NCBI RefSeq assembly: GCF_001664485.1 | Contig: NZ_CP013630.1 | Span: forward strand, 747,001-811,000 | Length of the DNA: 64,000 bases | DNA from: Rhizobium sp. N324 | GTDB lineage: Bacteria; Pseudomonadota; Alphaproteobacteria; Rhizobiales; Rhizobiaceae | Reading direction: 5' to 3' | In this document: one piece after another, positions 1 to 8,899 of the stretch | How positions within the stretch are numbered: the stretch's first letter is position 1 | Layout of the letters: every line of letters begins with the position of its first letter | Program-made: the position numbers and the translations under genes | Notes under the pieces: model-generated | The model's database searches: none | What the model saw: the letters and a program-made list of their open reading frames with translations, nothing else | What the model was told of the DNA's origin: nothing

Positions 1-537
1 GAATACAAGAAGCTCGCCGACGAGATCTGCTCGTCGCATATGTCCTATTCGGGTCTGCAGGCGGTGCTCAAGCTGCTGTTGGCCGAACGCGTCTCGATCC
101 GCAACCTGCACCTCATTCTCGAAGCGGTGGCCGAACTCGCCCCGCATGTCAGAAAGACCGAGCAGATCGTCGAGCATGTCCGCATCCGCATGGCCCAGCA
201 GCTTTGCGGCGACCTCGCCGACAACGGCGTGCTGCGCGTGCTGAGGTTGGGCAGCAAATGGGATCTTGCTTTCCACCAGGCGCTGAAGCGCGACGCCAAG
301 GGCGAGGTGATCGAATTCGACATCGATCCGCGCAGCCTCGAGGAATTCAGCGAGCAGGCCACCAAAGTTATCCGTGAGTTCATGGATCGCGGCCTGCCAT
401 TCGCACTTGTCACCTCGCCGGAAACACGCTCCTATGTGCGCATGATCATCGAACGGCTGTTCGCCACGCTGCCGGTCCTGTCGCATGTCGAACTGGCCAA
501 GGGCATCGAGATAAAGATTTTGGGCTCTATTTCATGA
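1..537 (+). CDS. flhA: FlhA, flagellar export gate protein (3' part only)
   Basis: The reading frame is open from the first base and ends at 537, so only the last 178 codons or so are present. FlhA is the large inner-membrane component of the flagellar type III export gate; its cytoplasmic C-terminal domain docks export chaperones. What remains is that cytoplasmic domain, with family-typical stretches such as [20 protein letters not shown] and the end [16 protein letters not shown]. The membrane half lies to the left of the window. The stop overlaps the start of fliR (ATGA), so the two are translationally coupled in one flagellar operon. Confidence 0.93.
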   Translation, partial: EYKKLADEICSSHMSYSGLQAVLKLLLAERVSIRNLHLILEAVAELAPHVRKTEQIVEHVRIRMAQQLCGDLADNGVLRVLRLGSKWDLAFHQALKRDAKGEVIEFDIDPRSLEEFSEQATKVIREFMDRGLPFALVTSPETRSYVRMIIERLFATLPVLSHVELAKGIEIKILGSIS

Positions 538-1286
538 TAACAGACCCGCAAGGGACCGTTCTCGCGCTGTTTCTGGTCTTCTGCCGGATCGGCGGCTGTG
601 TGCTTTCTCTTCCGGGTTTTTCCTCGGCGCGTGTGCCTGAACAGTTGCGCGTCTTCATCGCCGTCGCGCTCTCGATCGCCGTCGTGCCGTTGCTCTGGGA
701 TACCGTCTATCCGGCCGTTCACACCGGTTCCGGAACCTATATCGGCCTGATTTTCAGCGAATCGCTGATCGGCGTGATGTACGGCATGCTGGCGAGGATC
801 TACACGCTCGGCATGCAGTTCGCCGCCTCGATCCTTGCCACGATGGTCGGCTATACCCAGCCGGGCTCCGCCGACATCGTCGAAGATACGCCGGAGACCA
901 GCCTTTCCGCCTTTATCACCTTTGCCGGCATCATGATCCTCTTCATCATGGATTTTCATCACATCGTCTTCCGCGCGCTGATCGATTCTTACACGACCAT
1001 GCCCTTCGGCGGCCTGATGCAGATGCGCGCGACGCTGATCTCCTTTACCGACACGCTGGAGCAGACGACCTACATCATGCTGCGCCTGTCGAGCCCGTTT
1101 TTGATCTACGCCATGATCTTCAACGTCTCGATCGGTTTCATCAACAAGCTGGCGCCGCAGATCCCGGTCTACTTCATCTCCACCCCTTATCTGCTGATGG
1201 GCGGGCTTTTCCTGATCTATTTCTCGATTGCGGCTTTGGTCAGCCAGTTCGGCCAGTCCTTCGGCTCGATCTATATCGGGCGGTGA
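534..1286 (+). CDS. fliR: FliR, flagellar export gate membrane protein
   Basis: A 250-residue hydrophobic protein with about six membrane segments, the usual size of FliR, which with FliP and FliQ forms the export-gate pore of the flagellar type III apparatus. The N-terminus has the family pattern of a conserved FCRIGG motif followed by [10 protein letters not shown], and the C-terminus ends in a long hydrophobic stretch. The ATG overlaps the flhA stop by four bases. flhA-fliR adjacency is standard in rhizobial flagellar loci. Confidence 0.93.
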   Translation: MITDPQGTVLALFLVFCRIGGCVLSLPGFSSARVPEQLRVFIAVALSIAVVPLLWDTVYPAVHTGSGTYIGLIFSESLIGVMYGMLARIYTLGMQFAASILATMVGYTQPGSADIVEDTPETSLSAFITFAGIMILFIMDFHHIVFRALIDSYTTMPFGGLMQMRATLISFTDTLEQTTYIMLRLSSPFLIYAMIFNVSIGFINKLAPQIPVYFISTPYLLMGGLFLIYFSIAALVSQFGQSFGSIYIGR

Positions 1287-1290
1287 GACG

Positions 1291-1704
1291 ATGGTCGAAA
1301 AGAACCGTTCCCAGAAGCTCAAGCGACTGCTCTCGGTGCAGCGGCATATCGAAAGGATGGCCGAGAACGATCTGGCCGAGACCAGCCGCCAGCGCGTCGA
1401 AGTCAATGCGGCGATGGACGACGTCATCGTCGCGCTCGGCTCGATGGACCCGGTCCACCACGCCTTCTCGCAGAATTACGCCGACCGGTTCGGCAGGCTC
1501 TCCATCAAGGACCAGCAACTGACCGGCATGCAGCAGGTCCACGAAATGCGGCTGGCGCGCGAGCGCGCCAAGGGGGACCGTTTCGAAGAAGGCATGAAGG
1601 AGGCGCTCGAGGCCGAGCGCCGCGAGGCCGACGACAATGCCGTCTACGATGTCATCGACCAGCAATTCGCAACGCCAGCCTCCAGCAAGCTTCAAAATCC
1701 ATAA
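1291..1704 (+). CDS. small coiled-coil flagellar locus protein, FliJ-like
   Basis: A 137-residue charged, almost wholly helical protein starting at ATG 1291, five bases after fliR. Heptad-like leucine and alanine spacing and many Arg/Glu pairs suggest a coiled coil. Its size, helical character and position after fliR fit a FliJ-type export accessory protein, but the similarity is structural rather than a recognised signature, so the name is an inference. An in-frame upstream start inside fliR (1228) exists but would overlap fliR by about 60 bases and has no ribosome site. No signal peptide or membrane segment. Confidence 0.7.
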   Translation: MVEKNRSQKLKRLLSVQRHIERMAENDLAETSRQRVEVNAAMDDVIVALGSMDPVHHAFSQNYADRFGRLSIKDQQLTGMQQVHEMRLARERAKGDRFEEGMKEALEAERREADDNAVYDVIDQQFATPASSKLQNP

Positions 1705-1735
1705 TCGTTGCAATCTTAAATTAGAGGATTGTAAC

Positions 1736-2299
1736 GTGGCTATTTCGCCCCCCAGTGATCTGGTCCTGGACGTTGTCAAAGCTGCCGACCCCATGGAGGT
1801 TCAGGCGGCCCAGGAAAAACTGAAGGCAAATCGTGCGGCCTTTGCCGCAACGAGCCTCGCCGAGAACGGCAAGGGTTTCTCCAATACGGTCGATGTTCTC
1901 GACCATATCGGCCAGAAGAGCGGCCTCAACAGCATCCAGAACCGCACCAAGGCCGAGGAGGTCCCGGAAAGCTACCGGAAGTTCGAAGCCATGGTTCTGC
2001 AGAATTTCGTCAAGTCCATGCTGCCGAGCGAAAGCGAAGATGTCTACGGCAAGGGCGCGACCGGCGATATCTGGAAAGGCATGATGGCCGAACAGCTCGG
2101 CAACACCATGGCCAAGGGCGACGGCATCGGCATCGCCAAGCAGATGTACAGCGAGCAGCTGCGCCGGCAGGAAGGCAAGATCGTCAATGCCTCGACCGAT
2201 AACGATGACCGCAACACTGCGATCAGCATGATTGACGACTTCCAGCGCAAGACATTCGGCACGCCGACCGCCGAAGCCAAGACCGATAGAACAGGATGA
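1736..2299 (+). CDS. rod-binding protein, FlgJ N-terminal domain type
   Basis: A 187-residue protein starting at GTG 1736, chosen because an AGAGGA ribosome site lies at 1723-1728 and the longer reading frame runs into the previous gene. Residues about 85-155 carry the rod-binding (FlgJ N-terminal) pattern: a KFEAMVLQNFVKSMLP segment, then DIWKGMMAEQLGNTMAKG and IAKQMY. FlgJ of enterics adds a muramidase domain; here it is absent, as in other alphaproteobacteria. The protein would act in the periplasm as a scaffold for rod assembly. It belongs to the flagellar operon by position. Confidence 0.82.
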   Translation: MAISPPSDLVLDVVKAADPMEVQAAQEKLKANRAAFAATSLAENGKGFSNTVDVLDHIGQKSGLNSIQNRTKAEEVPESYRKFEAMVLQNFVKSMLPSESEDVYGKGATGDIWKGMMAEQLGNTMAKGDGIGIAKQMYSEQLRRQEGKIVNASTDNDDRNTAISMIDDFQRKTFGTPTAEAKTDRTG

Positions 2300-2350
2300 T
2301 TTCAGGCCGGTTGGCCTGAAATATGAATCCTCTTCACAATTAAATGGCTA

Positions 2351-2397
2351 GAGCATGCTGTCGCCCGAAAACCGGGCACAGTTTCGGCATCATGCTC
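2351..2397. repeat. palindromic rhizobial intergenic repeat
   Basis: Inverted repeat with ends GAGCATG (2351-2357) and CATGCTC (2391-2397); the inner part, with CGCCCGAAAACCGGGC and TTTCGGCAT, also folds. The sequence resembles a short palindromic repeat found between genes in many rhizobial genomes. It sits in the 120-bp gap between the FlgJ-like gene and the next small flagellar gene and could end or stabilise a transcript there. Confidence 0.65.
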
Positions 2398-2422
2398 CAA
2401 GCGACGCATAACCGAGGGTACA

Positions 2423-2788
2423 ATGGAAATAGTTTCGAACGAATACAGGATCAAATCCGTTCTCGGACGCCTCGAAATGATCATCGACAATGAGAACACC
2501 CGGATCGGCAGCGATCCGCAGTTCGATCTCAAAGTCTCCAATGCGCATAAGAGCCGCTGCCTCTATGAGCTGTCGATGCTTTTCCGTGACACCGATCCGG
2601 CCGAGCTTGCCGCTGCCCATCTCGATCAGCTGCATGGACTGAAGAAGAAGCTGGTTCTCAACGCCCGTCGGGTCGAGGCGCATCTCGAAGCGGTTCGCGC
2701 CGTCGCCGATCTGCTGAAGAACGCCGTTCAGGATGCCGATGCCGACGGCACCTATTCCCAGGAACAATTCGCCGCGCGTGGAAACTGA
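2423..2788 (+). CDS. small flagellar locus protein, possibly FlgN-like chaperone
   Basis: A 121-residue helical, charged protein with no signal peptide or membrane segment. It has heptad-rich stretches around residues 20-45 and 60-105 (LHGLKKKLVLNARRVEAHLE), as expected for a FlgN-type export chaperone, and lies where rhizobial flagellar clusters carry a small chaperone-like gene. The family assignment is inference from size, helicity and context. The stop (TGA 2786-2788) overlaps the start of the next gene at 2788, so the two are coupled. Confidence 0.6.
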   Translation: MEIVSNEYRIKSVLGRLEMIIDNENTRIGSDPQFDLKVSNAHKSRCLYELSMLFRDTDPAELAAAHLDQLHGLKKKLVLNARRVEAHLEAVRAVADLLKNAVQDADADGTYSQEQFAARGN

Positions 2789-3327
2789 TGATCAAGCTCG
2801 TCCTTACCGGTGTCTGGGTTTGCGCCATCACCTTGGCATCGGTCTACTTCTCGGTGTACCTGGCGACCGCGCCGGCGCCCGCGGCCACTGATTCCAAGCA
2901 GAGCGCGCTCGAACTGGTGAAGGGTGAAACGATCACCGTACCGATCATCGGTAACGGTGCGATCACCGGCTATTTCCTCGGCCGCGTTTCCTTCATGATG
3001 AACAAGGAGATGCTGAAGGGCGTAACGCTGCCGCTGGCCGAGATGACCACGGACGAGCTTTTCAGCCTGCTCGTCGGCAACAAGATGGTCGACATCGCCC
3101 ATATCAAATCCTTCGATCCGAAGGTATTCCGCGAAGAGATCAAGAAGGGCATGAACGAGCGTCTCGGTGGCGACTATGTCGCCGAGGTCATGCTGGAGCA
3201 GCTCGACTATCTCTCCAAGGAGGACGTCAAGGAAAGCTCCGCCGGGCAGCCGAAGAAGGTGGGAACGCCCGTCAAGATCCTCGAGACCGCACCGGCCGGC
3301 GAAGCGCCGGCGCCGGCCGCCCACTAA
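2788..3327 (+). CDS. membrane-anchored protein of the flagellar locus, function unknown
   Basis: A 179-residue protein with one N-terminal membrane segment or uncleaved signal (residues about 4-26, IKLVLTGVWVCAITLASVY) and a periplasmic remainder ending in an Ala/Pro-rich tail. The layout, a single membrane helix followed by a soluble domain of about 100 residues, recalls FliL, but I see no convincing FliL signature. It overlaps the upstream gene by one base and is the last gene before a strong terminator, so it is the final member of this flagellar transcript. Confidence 0.72.
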   Translation: MIKLVLTGVWVCAITLASVYFSVYLATAPAPAATDSKQSALELVKGETITVPIIGNGAITGYFLGRVSFMMNKEMLKGVTLPLAEMTTDELFSLLVGNKMVDIAHIKSFDPKVFREEIKKGMNERLGGDYVAEVMLEQLDYLSKEDVKESSAGQPKKVGTPVKILETAPAGEAPAPAAH

Positions 3328-3350
3328 ATATTCAGAATAGCATCGACGAA

Positions 3351-3377
3351 AAACGGCGCCGCAGGGCGCCGTTTTTC
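3351..3377 (+). terminator. rho-independent terminator after the flagellar operon
   Basis: Perfect 10-bp stem AAACGGCGCC (3351-3360) and GGCGCCGTTT (3365-3374) with loop GCAG and a T run to 3376. It lies 23 bases after the last flagellar gene. Confidence 0.9.
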
Positions 3378-3618
3378 GTTTGGCGCACGTGGTTAACAAA
3401 CCACTTATGCGAGCATAGAAATTCAAGGGATTTTCCTAAGGGTTGTTTGAAACCGTCCTGTTATACAGGTGTCACAGCCCGGCAGTGCCGCCTTCCGAGA
3501 TCGGAGCGACGCCGTCCGGGCGTGACGCGGCCGGTTCTTTCAGGAACCTGCGCTGCGCAATGATGGGCTTGTTTTCCGGGATGTCGGGCGCATGCAGCAC
3601 CCTCGGCAGGAGGTAGGA

Positions 3619-4458
3619 ATGAATCTGATTGCAAACTTCGCGGTGCTCGCATCGCGGCGGACGATCTTCGATCTGCCGGTCTGCGATCTCGGCTGGGATG
3701 ACGCCCTCGTTTTCATCAACGAGCTGGCCTCCATTCCCGTCGGCCAGACCGTGGTTTGCTTCGTCAACGCCCACAACATGCTGACGGCGCTGCGCGACGA
3801 CGAATACTACCGGATCATGTCGCACAATCTGGTGCTGCCGGATGGCATCGGTCTCAACATCGCTTCGCAGATCGCCCATGGTTCGCCGTTTCCCGCCAAT
3901 CTGAACGGCACCGATTTCGTGCCGGCCTTCCTCACCTTCATGGAGGCCCCGCGCCGCATCGGCCTGATCGGCGGCACGCGTGCGGTCGTCGAGGCGGCAG
4001 CGGAAAATTTCCGCAAACATACACCCTGGCATGAATTCGTCGTCATTTCCGACGGCTTTTTCGACAAGGTGGATTCCACCGAGGTCACCGAGGAAATCGA
4101 GCGCCAGAAGCTCGACATCCTGATCGTCGGCATGGGAACGCCGCTGCAGGAGAAATGGGTCCACGACCATATCCGTGCCGATCATGCACGACTGGTGCTG
4201 ACGGTCGGCGCCCTGTTCGACTTCGTCTCCGGCGCCGTCCCGCGGGCACCGAAGACGGTGCGGATGATGCGCCTGGAATGGGCCTATCGCCTGCTGCAGG
4301 AGCCGGCGCGCCTCTGGCGCCGCTACGTTATCGGCATTCCGGTCTTTCTCTTCCATGTGCTGCGCTATCGCTTCCAACGGCGCGAGAGGATCCTCAGCCA
4401 TCCGGAAGAGCCGGCCGCCGTGCTGCAGCCGCGGTCAGACCGCAAGAAAGCAAGCTGA
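3619..4458 (+). CDS. WecG/TagA/CpsF-family glycosyltransferase
   Basis: A 279-residue protein of the family that transfers N-acetylmannosamine or related sugars onto lipid-linked intermediates in surface polysaccharide synthesis. Family hallmarks are visible: VNAHNM followed by the acidic VLPDGIG segment (about residues 48-80), GTDFVPAF, the GLIGGT turn, and DILIVGMGTPLQEKWV (about 165-185). The start at ATG 3619 is supported by AGGAGGTAGGA just upstream. It is preceded by about 240 bases without a gene and followed by a Wzz-like gene, so a role in exopolysaccharide or other surface glycan assembly is likely. The acceptor and sugar cannot be read from sequence. Confidence 0.85.
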   Translation: MNLIANFAVLASRRTIFDLPVCDLGWDDALVFINELASIPVGQTVVCFVNAHNMLTALRDDEYYRIMSHNLVLPDGIGLNIASQIAHGSPFPANLNGTDFVPAFLTFMEAPRRIGLIGGTRAVVEAAAENFRKHTPWHEFVVISDGFFDKVDSTEVTEEIERQKLDILIVGMGTPLQEKWVHDHIRADHARLVLTVGALFDFVSGAVPRAPKTVRMMRLEWAYRLLQEPARLWRRYVIGIPVFLFHVLRYRFQRRERILSHPEEPAAVLQPRSDRKKAS

Positions 4459-4622
4459 CGCTGCATCGCGTCCTTCCGAAGACGCTGTCGCACATGGGAA
4501 TTCATCAATTCTTACACGCTGCGGTTAACCATTTCTTTGCCATGAATATTTAGACTGGCTTAATCATCTGCATCCGTGCGGATGAGCGAATTCGGCCATC
4601 ATGTGCATGAGATGTGGCGCAA

Positions 4623-6449
4623 ATGTACGATATCAGGGCCAGAAGCAGCTTTCACGATCGCGCGGCCGCCCGGCCGGCGGCGCCCGCACCGGTGCGCGCC
4701 CATGACGATCGTTATGGTGTGCCCTTGAGATTGCCCCAGTCGAACCGCGCCGATATCGCCCCGCCCGAGGCCGAATTGCTGCGCGCCATCGGCCGCGCGC
4801 TGGAAGAGCAGCGCGAAGAGCAGCGTGCGAAGGCGGCGCGCACGGCGCCGCTGGTTGATCGTATCGAAACCATCCTCGGCAATCGCCTGCGGGCGGCCAA
4901 CGACATCGGCCATCCGCTTCTTCAGGAACAGCCGCGCCGCGAAGAACCGGTTGCTCCGGCCATCGCGCCGATGATCTCGCCCGAACCGCTGGCCGCGAAC
5001 CGGGAGGAAGCGGCTGAGCCCCGCCCGCTACCGCTACGGCGGCGCGTCGGCGTCGGTGCCCTTGCGATGACGGTCGCCGCTACGACGATGATCGGCGCGG
5101 GCCTGCCGGCGCTGATGCCGGCTCCGCCAACCCTCTACCGCGCCGAAACGACGCTTGCGGTGAAGACCGATGCCGCAAGCCGGGCCGCTTTCACGGAGGC
5201 TGCGGCGAAGGGGCTGATGTCGGCGCGGGTGGTTGCTTCGACGGTCGCCGCCCTGAAACTCGATCACGATCCCGAATTTGCCGGCGCAAGCGCCAATGCG
5301 CTCGGCGTTGCGCTCGATCTGCTCTCGGCGACCGGTGCTGCTGCCGATCCGGCCTCGCGCGCCGAGGCGACGTTGAAGCATGCTGTGGAGATCCTGCCCG
5401 ATGCCGCCGCCGGCACGATCCTCGTGCGGGTGACGACCGGCGACAGCGGCAAATCCATGCGTATCGCCACAAGACTTGCCGAAGCGGCATCGCCGGCGGA
5501 CGGACCCGGCGGCAACCCCGAAACCGACACCGCCTTGCGCAAGGCCTATGACGAGGCGAAGGCGGAACTCACGGCGTTCACGGCAAAGAGCGGCGAGGGC
5601 AACGTCAAGGTGGCGGTCGATCTTCGCCGCCAGATCGACCGGCTCGATGCCGATCTGAGAGAGGCCGACCAGACGATCCTCAACGCCAAGGCGCAGGCCG
5701 ACCGGTTGAAAGCCGCAAAACTTGCCGGCGTGCTCGACGGTTCGCTCCCCTCCGATATGCTCTCGCCGGCGCTGCAGGACTGGCGCGACAAATATGCGGT
5801 TGCCAGGACGGCGCTTGCGCAGCTCTCGGCCGAGCTCGGCCCGCGCCATCCGCGCCTGTTGCAGCAGCAGGCCGAAACCGATGGCCTGAAGGAGAATATG
5901 GGCAAGGAGCTTACCCGTCTTGCCCAGGCCGCCAACGCCGCCGCCAAGGCGGCCGTCGAGGCGCGCAAGGGCCTGAACGACCGCCGCAACACGCTGATCG
6001 CGCAAAGCCGGGATACCGGCGTCGATCTTGCCCGGCTGACTGAACTCGGCGAGAAGGCGACCGCCGCGCGTTCGCGCCTCGAAGATGCGGCTTCGGCTTC
6101 GACGGGAACGGTCCCCGGCGGCCATATCACTCTCATCAAGCCGGCACGGGCAACGGCGGTATCGGCGCCCGACGGCCTGGCCGGCCGCTCGCTGGCCGGC
6201 GCTGCCGCGGGTCTCGCCGCCGCTCTTGCTGCGGCCTTCCTGCTGCGCCTGCGCAAACCAGGAGCTGCTCCACGCCAGGACATGCCGCTATCCCCGCCGC
6301 TGTCCCAACCGCTGTCTTCAGAGCCGCCGCCGGCACCGCAACCGGTCCCGACCGCGGTCGACGAGATGGAGGTGCTGCGCTCCGAAATCTCCGGCCTGCG
6401 CGACCGGCTTCTTGTTCATGGCCTCGAAGCGCGGCAGCCGCTGCGCTGA
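4623..6449 (+). CDS. Wzz/GumC-like polysaccharide chain-length membrane protein
   Basis: A 608-residue protein with two membrane segments (about residues 140-160 and 520-540) enclosing a large periplasmic domain, the layout of polysaccharide co-polymerases. After the first membrane segment comes a Wzz-type beta/alpha region (YRAETTLAV, then SARVVASTVAALKL) and long coiled-coil stretches (about 300-500) with the motif GPRHPRLLQQQAE seen in GumC/ExoP relatives. There is no C-terminal tyrosine kinase domain; the cytoplasmic tail is a short Pro-rich segment. The N-terminal 135 residues are cytoplasmic and basic. Start ATG 4623 or GTG 4614 are both possible. It probably partners the preceding glycosyltransferase. 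Confidence 0.75.
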   Translation: MYDIRARSSFHDRAAARPAAPAPVRAHDDRYGVPLRLPQSNRADIAPPEAELLRAIGRALEEQREEQRAKAARTAPLVDRIETILGNRLRAANDIGHPLLQEQPRREEPVAPAIAPMISPEPLAANREEAAEPRPLPLRRRVGVGALAMTVAATTMIGAGLPALMPAPPTLYRAETTLAVKTDAASRAAFTEAAAKGLMSARVVASTVAALKLDHDPEFAGASANALGVALDLLSATGAAADPASRAEATLKHAVEILPDAAAGTILVRVTTGDSGKSMRIATRLAEAASPADGPGGNPETDTALRKAYDEAKAELTAFTAKSGEGNVKVAVDLRRQIDRLDADLREADQTILNAKAQADRLKAAKLAGVLDGSLPSDMLSPALQDWRDKYAVARTALAQLSAELGPRHPRLLQQQAETDGLKENMGKELTRLAQAANAAAKAAVEARKGLNDRRNTLIAQSRDTGVDLARLTELGEKATAARSRLEDAASASTGTVPGGHITLIKPARATAVSAPDGLAGRSLAGAAAGLAAALAAAFLLRLRKPGAAPRQDMPLSPPLSQPLSSEPPPAPQPVPTAVDEMEVLRSEISGLRDRLLVHGLEARQPLR

Positions 6450-6569
6450 ACGATCATTTCCTTGCATTTTTGATATTGCCTTGCTGCTTTCCGACAGGAT
6501 AGGGCGTTAGCGGGCATTTGACGCTCGCCGACTATCCATAGATTGGCGCGAAACAGGGCGGAGAGACGC

Positions 6570-7469
6570 GTGACGACAGTAATCGACGGCAAGAACGTAG
6601 CTGCATCGGTCATTCAGACGGTCAAGAGTGCGACGGCAGCGCTGGAAAAGAGCAGCGGCGTCACCACCGGCCTCGCGGTCGTCATCGTCGGCGACGATCC
6701 GGCAAGCCACGCCTATGTCGGCTCCAAGGGCCGCATGGCCAAGGAATGCGGCTTCAAGTCCGTCCAGCACACGCTGCCGGCCGAGACCAGCCAGGAGGAT
6801 CTGGCGGCCCTCGTCGCCACCCTTAATGCCGATCCGTCGATCCACGGCATCCTGGTGCAACTGCCGCTGCCGAAGCCGCTCGACAGCGAGCCGATCATCC
6901 AGGCGATCCTGCCGGAAAAGGATGTCGACGGCCTGAGCATCGCCAATGCCGGCAAGCTCGCCATCGGCGATCTGAAGACCGGGCTGGTCTCCTGCACGCC
7001 GGCCGGCGCCATGGTCTTCGTCCGGCGCACCCACGGCGAGGATCTCTCCGGCCTCAACGCCGTCGTCATCGGCCGCTCCAACCTGTTCGGCAAGCCGATG
7101 GCGCAATTGCTGCTCAATGCCAATGCGACGGTGACGATCGCACATTCAAGGACCAGGAACCTGGCCGAGGTCTGCCGCAACGCCGATATCCTGGTCGCCG
7201 CCGTCGGCCGGCCGGAGATGGTCAAGGCCGATTGGGTCAAGCCGGGTGCGACGGTCATCGACGTCGGCATCAACCGCGTGGCAGCTCCCGAAAGAGGCGA
7301 GGGCAAAACCCGGCTCGTCGGCGACGTCGCCTTCGCCGAGGTCTCCGAAGTCGCCAGCACCATCACCCCGGTTCCAGGCGGCGTCGGCCCGATGACCATC
7401 GCCATGCTGATGGCCAATACGGTCATCGCCGCCCATCGCGCCGCAGGGCAGACCCCGCCGCAGTTCTGA
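6570..7469 (+). CDS. folD: FolD, methylenetetrahydrofolate dehydrogenase/cyclohydrolase
   Basis: A 299-residue bifunctional cytoplasmic enzyme interconverting 5,10-methylene- and 10-formyl-tetrahydrofolate with NADP. Visible signatures: the substrate-site [16 protein letters not shown] with the catalytic lysine (about residues 48-63), [13 protein letters not shown] (about 93-105), the nucleotide-binding [17 protein letters not shown] (about 165-181) and the C-terminal [11 protein letters not shown]. Start GTG 6570 has GGAGAG nine bases upstream; a TTG at 6543 in frame is less likely. Length is typical. It is monocistronic, with a palindromic repeat downstream. Confidence 0.96.
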   Translation: MTTVIDGKNVAASVIQTVKSATAALEKSSGVTTGLAVVIVGDDPASHAYVGSKGRMAKECGFKSVQHTLPAETSQEDLAALVATLNADPSIHGILVQLPLPKPLDSEPIIQAILPEKDVDGLSIANAGKLAIGDLKTGLVSCTPAGAMVFVRRTHGEDLSGLNAVVIGRSNLFGKPMAQLLLNANATVTIAHSRTRNLAEVCRNADILVAAVGRPEMVKADWVKPGATVIDVGINRVAAPERGEGKTRLVGDVAFAEVSEVASTITPVPGGVGPMTIAMLMANTVIAAHRAAGQTPPQF

Positions 7470-7530
7470 TTAATGCATGTCGCCCGGAAGTGTGCGGCGC
7501 TGTTTGCCGCCAACGACACGCTAAAAAAGG

Positions 7531-7574
7531 CTAAAGCGCGAGGAGCGAATCTGAAAGATCGCGACGCGCTTTAG
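7531..7574. repeat. palindromic rhizobial intergenic repeat
   Basis: Perfect 10-bp arms CTAAAGCGCG (7531-7540) and CGCGCTTTAG (7565-7574) around a partly paired centre with GCGAATCTGAAAGATCGC. The sequence is of a type scattered between genes in rhizobia. Lying between the convergent ends of folD and aglR, it may act as a two-way transcription stop. Confidence 0.65.
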
Positions 7575-7576
7575 AG

Positions 7577-8599
7577 CTACTGCGGGGCAGGGCCGGTCGA
7601 GGCCCTGACGATCAGTTCGGTCTTCCAGAGTTCCTGGTCGGGGAAGGGGCCTGCCTGCTTCACCGTGCCGATCAGCCGCTGGGCGATACGGACGCCGGCG
7701 GCCCTCAGCGAAGAGCGCGTCGTCGTAAGCGGCACGGAGAAGTTTTCCGGCTTCAAGAGCGGCAGCACGTCGTCATGGGCGATCAGCGAGATGTCCTCGC
7801 CGAGCCGCAATCCCGCTTGGTTGACCGCGCGGATCGCGCCGAGCGCCAGCACCGTGCTGGAGCAGAGGATGGCCGTCGGCCGCTCCGGCAGCTGCAGGAA
7901 CTGTTCCATCGCCAGCAGGCCCTGCTCGTCCGTCATCAGCGTATGGCTGGTGCAGTCCTCCTCGAGCGCCAGCCCGCGTTCGGCAAGCGCCGATACGACG
8001 CCATTCTTCCTGCGGATGGCGAAATCGAGATGCATCTGCCCGTTCATCAGCGCAAAGCGCGTATGGCCGAGCTGCAGCAAAAGCCGCGTCGCATCGTAGA
8101 AGGCGCCTTCATTGTCGATGTCGAGATAGGGATAGTCCGGCTCCGAACCGAAAGATCGGCCATGCACGACATAGGGCATGGAGAGCGATTTCAGCATGGC
8201 GAGCCGCGGGTCGTGGCCGCGCATATAGGCGACGAACAGCGCGTCGACATTGCCGCTGATCGCAAGCCGCCGGAGTGCCGCCACCTCGTCGTCCGGGTCG
8301 GCCGGCATGATGACGAAGTGGAAGTCGTGGCGCACCGCCTCTTCGCCGAGCCCGGCCAGGAATTCGCCGAAATGCACGTCGGACTGGTGGCCGGGCGCCG
8401 TCGGCATGACGAGGCCGATCGAGCCCGCCTTGCCGGTCGCAAGCCGTTGCGCCGCCTTGTTCGGGCGATACCCGGTTTCCTTGACGGCCTGCAGCACACG
8501 CTCCCGGGTCGCCTCGTTGACCTCGGGATAACCGTTGAGCGCTCGGCTCACCGTCGTCTGCGACAGCCCCAGCAATTCCGATAGCTGTTTGAGATTCAC
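7577..8599 (-). CDS. aglR: AglR, LacI-family repressor of the alpha-glucoside operon
   Basis: A 340-residue LacI/GalR regulator. The N-terminal helix-turn-helix reads MNLKQLSELLGLSQTTVSRA followed by LNGYPEVNEATRERV, and the rest is a periplasmic-binding-protein fold (residues about 60-340) that would bind an inducing sugar. It is divergent from aglE, the position of aglR in rhizobia, and palindromes with an AAAGCGCTTT core lie in front of both genes. The expected role is repression of aglEFGAK in the absence of alpha-glucosides, with autoregulation. Confidence 0.9.
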   Translation of the reverse strand: MNLKQLSELLGLSQTTVSRALNGYPEVNEATRERVLQAVKETGYRPNKAAQRLATGKAGSIGLVMPTAPGHQSDVHFGEFLAGLGEEAVRHDFHFVIMPADPDDEVAALRRLAISGNVDALFVAYMRGHDPRLAMLKSLSMPYVVHGRSFGSEPDYPYLDIDNEGAFYDATRLLLQLGHTRFALMNGQMHLDFAIRRKNGVVSALAERGLALEEDCTSHTLMTDEQGLLAMEQFLQLPERPTAILCSSTVLALGAIRAVNQAGLRLGEDISLIAHDDVLPLLKPENFSVPLTTTRSSLRAAGVRIAQRLIGTVKQAGPFPDQELWKTELIVRASTGPAPQ

Positions 8600-8667
8600 C
8601 TGCTATGCTTCCTCCCGGCCCGCCCGTCGGCCGTGTTGAAATGGTCTGCCGCCTCCCAGTGGCGCCC

Positions 8668-8677
8668 AAAGCGCTTT
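8668..8677. promoter_or_regulatory. LacI-type operator in front of aglR
   Basis: The perfect palindrome AAAGCGCTTT lies 69 bases upstream of the aglR start codon. It has the central CG and symmetric A/T flanks of LacI/GalR operators, and matches the site upstream of aglE. AglR is the obvious binder. Confidence 0.7.
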
Positions 8678-8829
8678 CAATTATGTAGCATCTGGCGCGC
8701 TTGACTCAAGAAAAATCGCTCCATATTTCCCGATAGCCGCTGCTCGCGCCCGTGATAACGGCCGCGTCCACAGCCGGTTTTCGTGAAATGACTTGACTCC
8801 GTTCCACCGAAAGTGGAATGAGTTGGGTG

Positions 8830-8843
8830 TCAAAGCGCTTTGA
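8830..8843. promoter_or_regulatory. LacI-type operator in front of aglE
   Basis: A perfect 14-bp palindrome TCAAAGCGCTTTGA lies 56 bases before the aglE start, sharing its AAAGCGCTTT core with the site near aglR. Its form is the classical LacI/GalR operator. The two operators are about 160 bp apart in the divergent promoter region, a spacing that would allow looping. Confidence 0.78.
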
Positions 8844-8899
8844 AATTTCTTTTGAAGGGAATTCGGCGCGGGTTGGGATTGTGATGGGAGGTTGATCAC

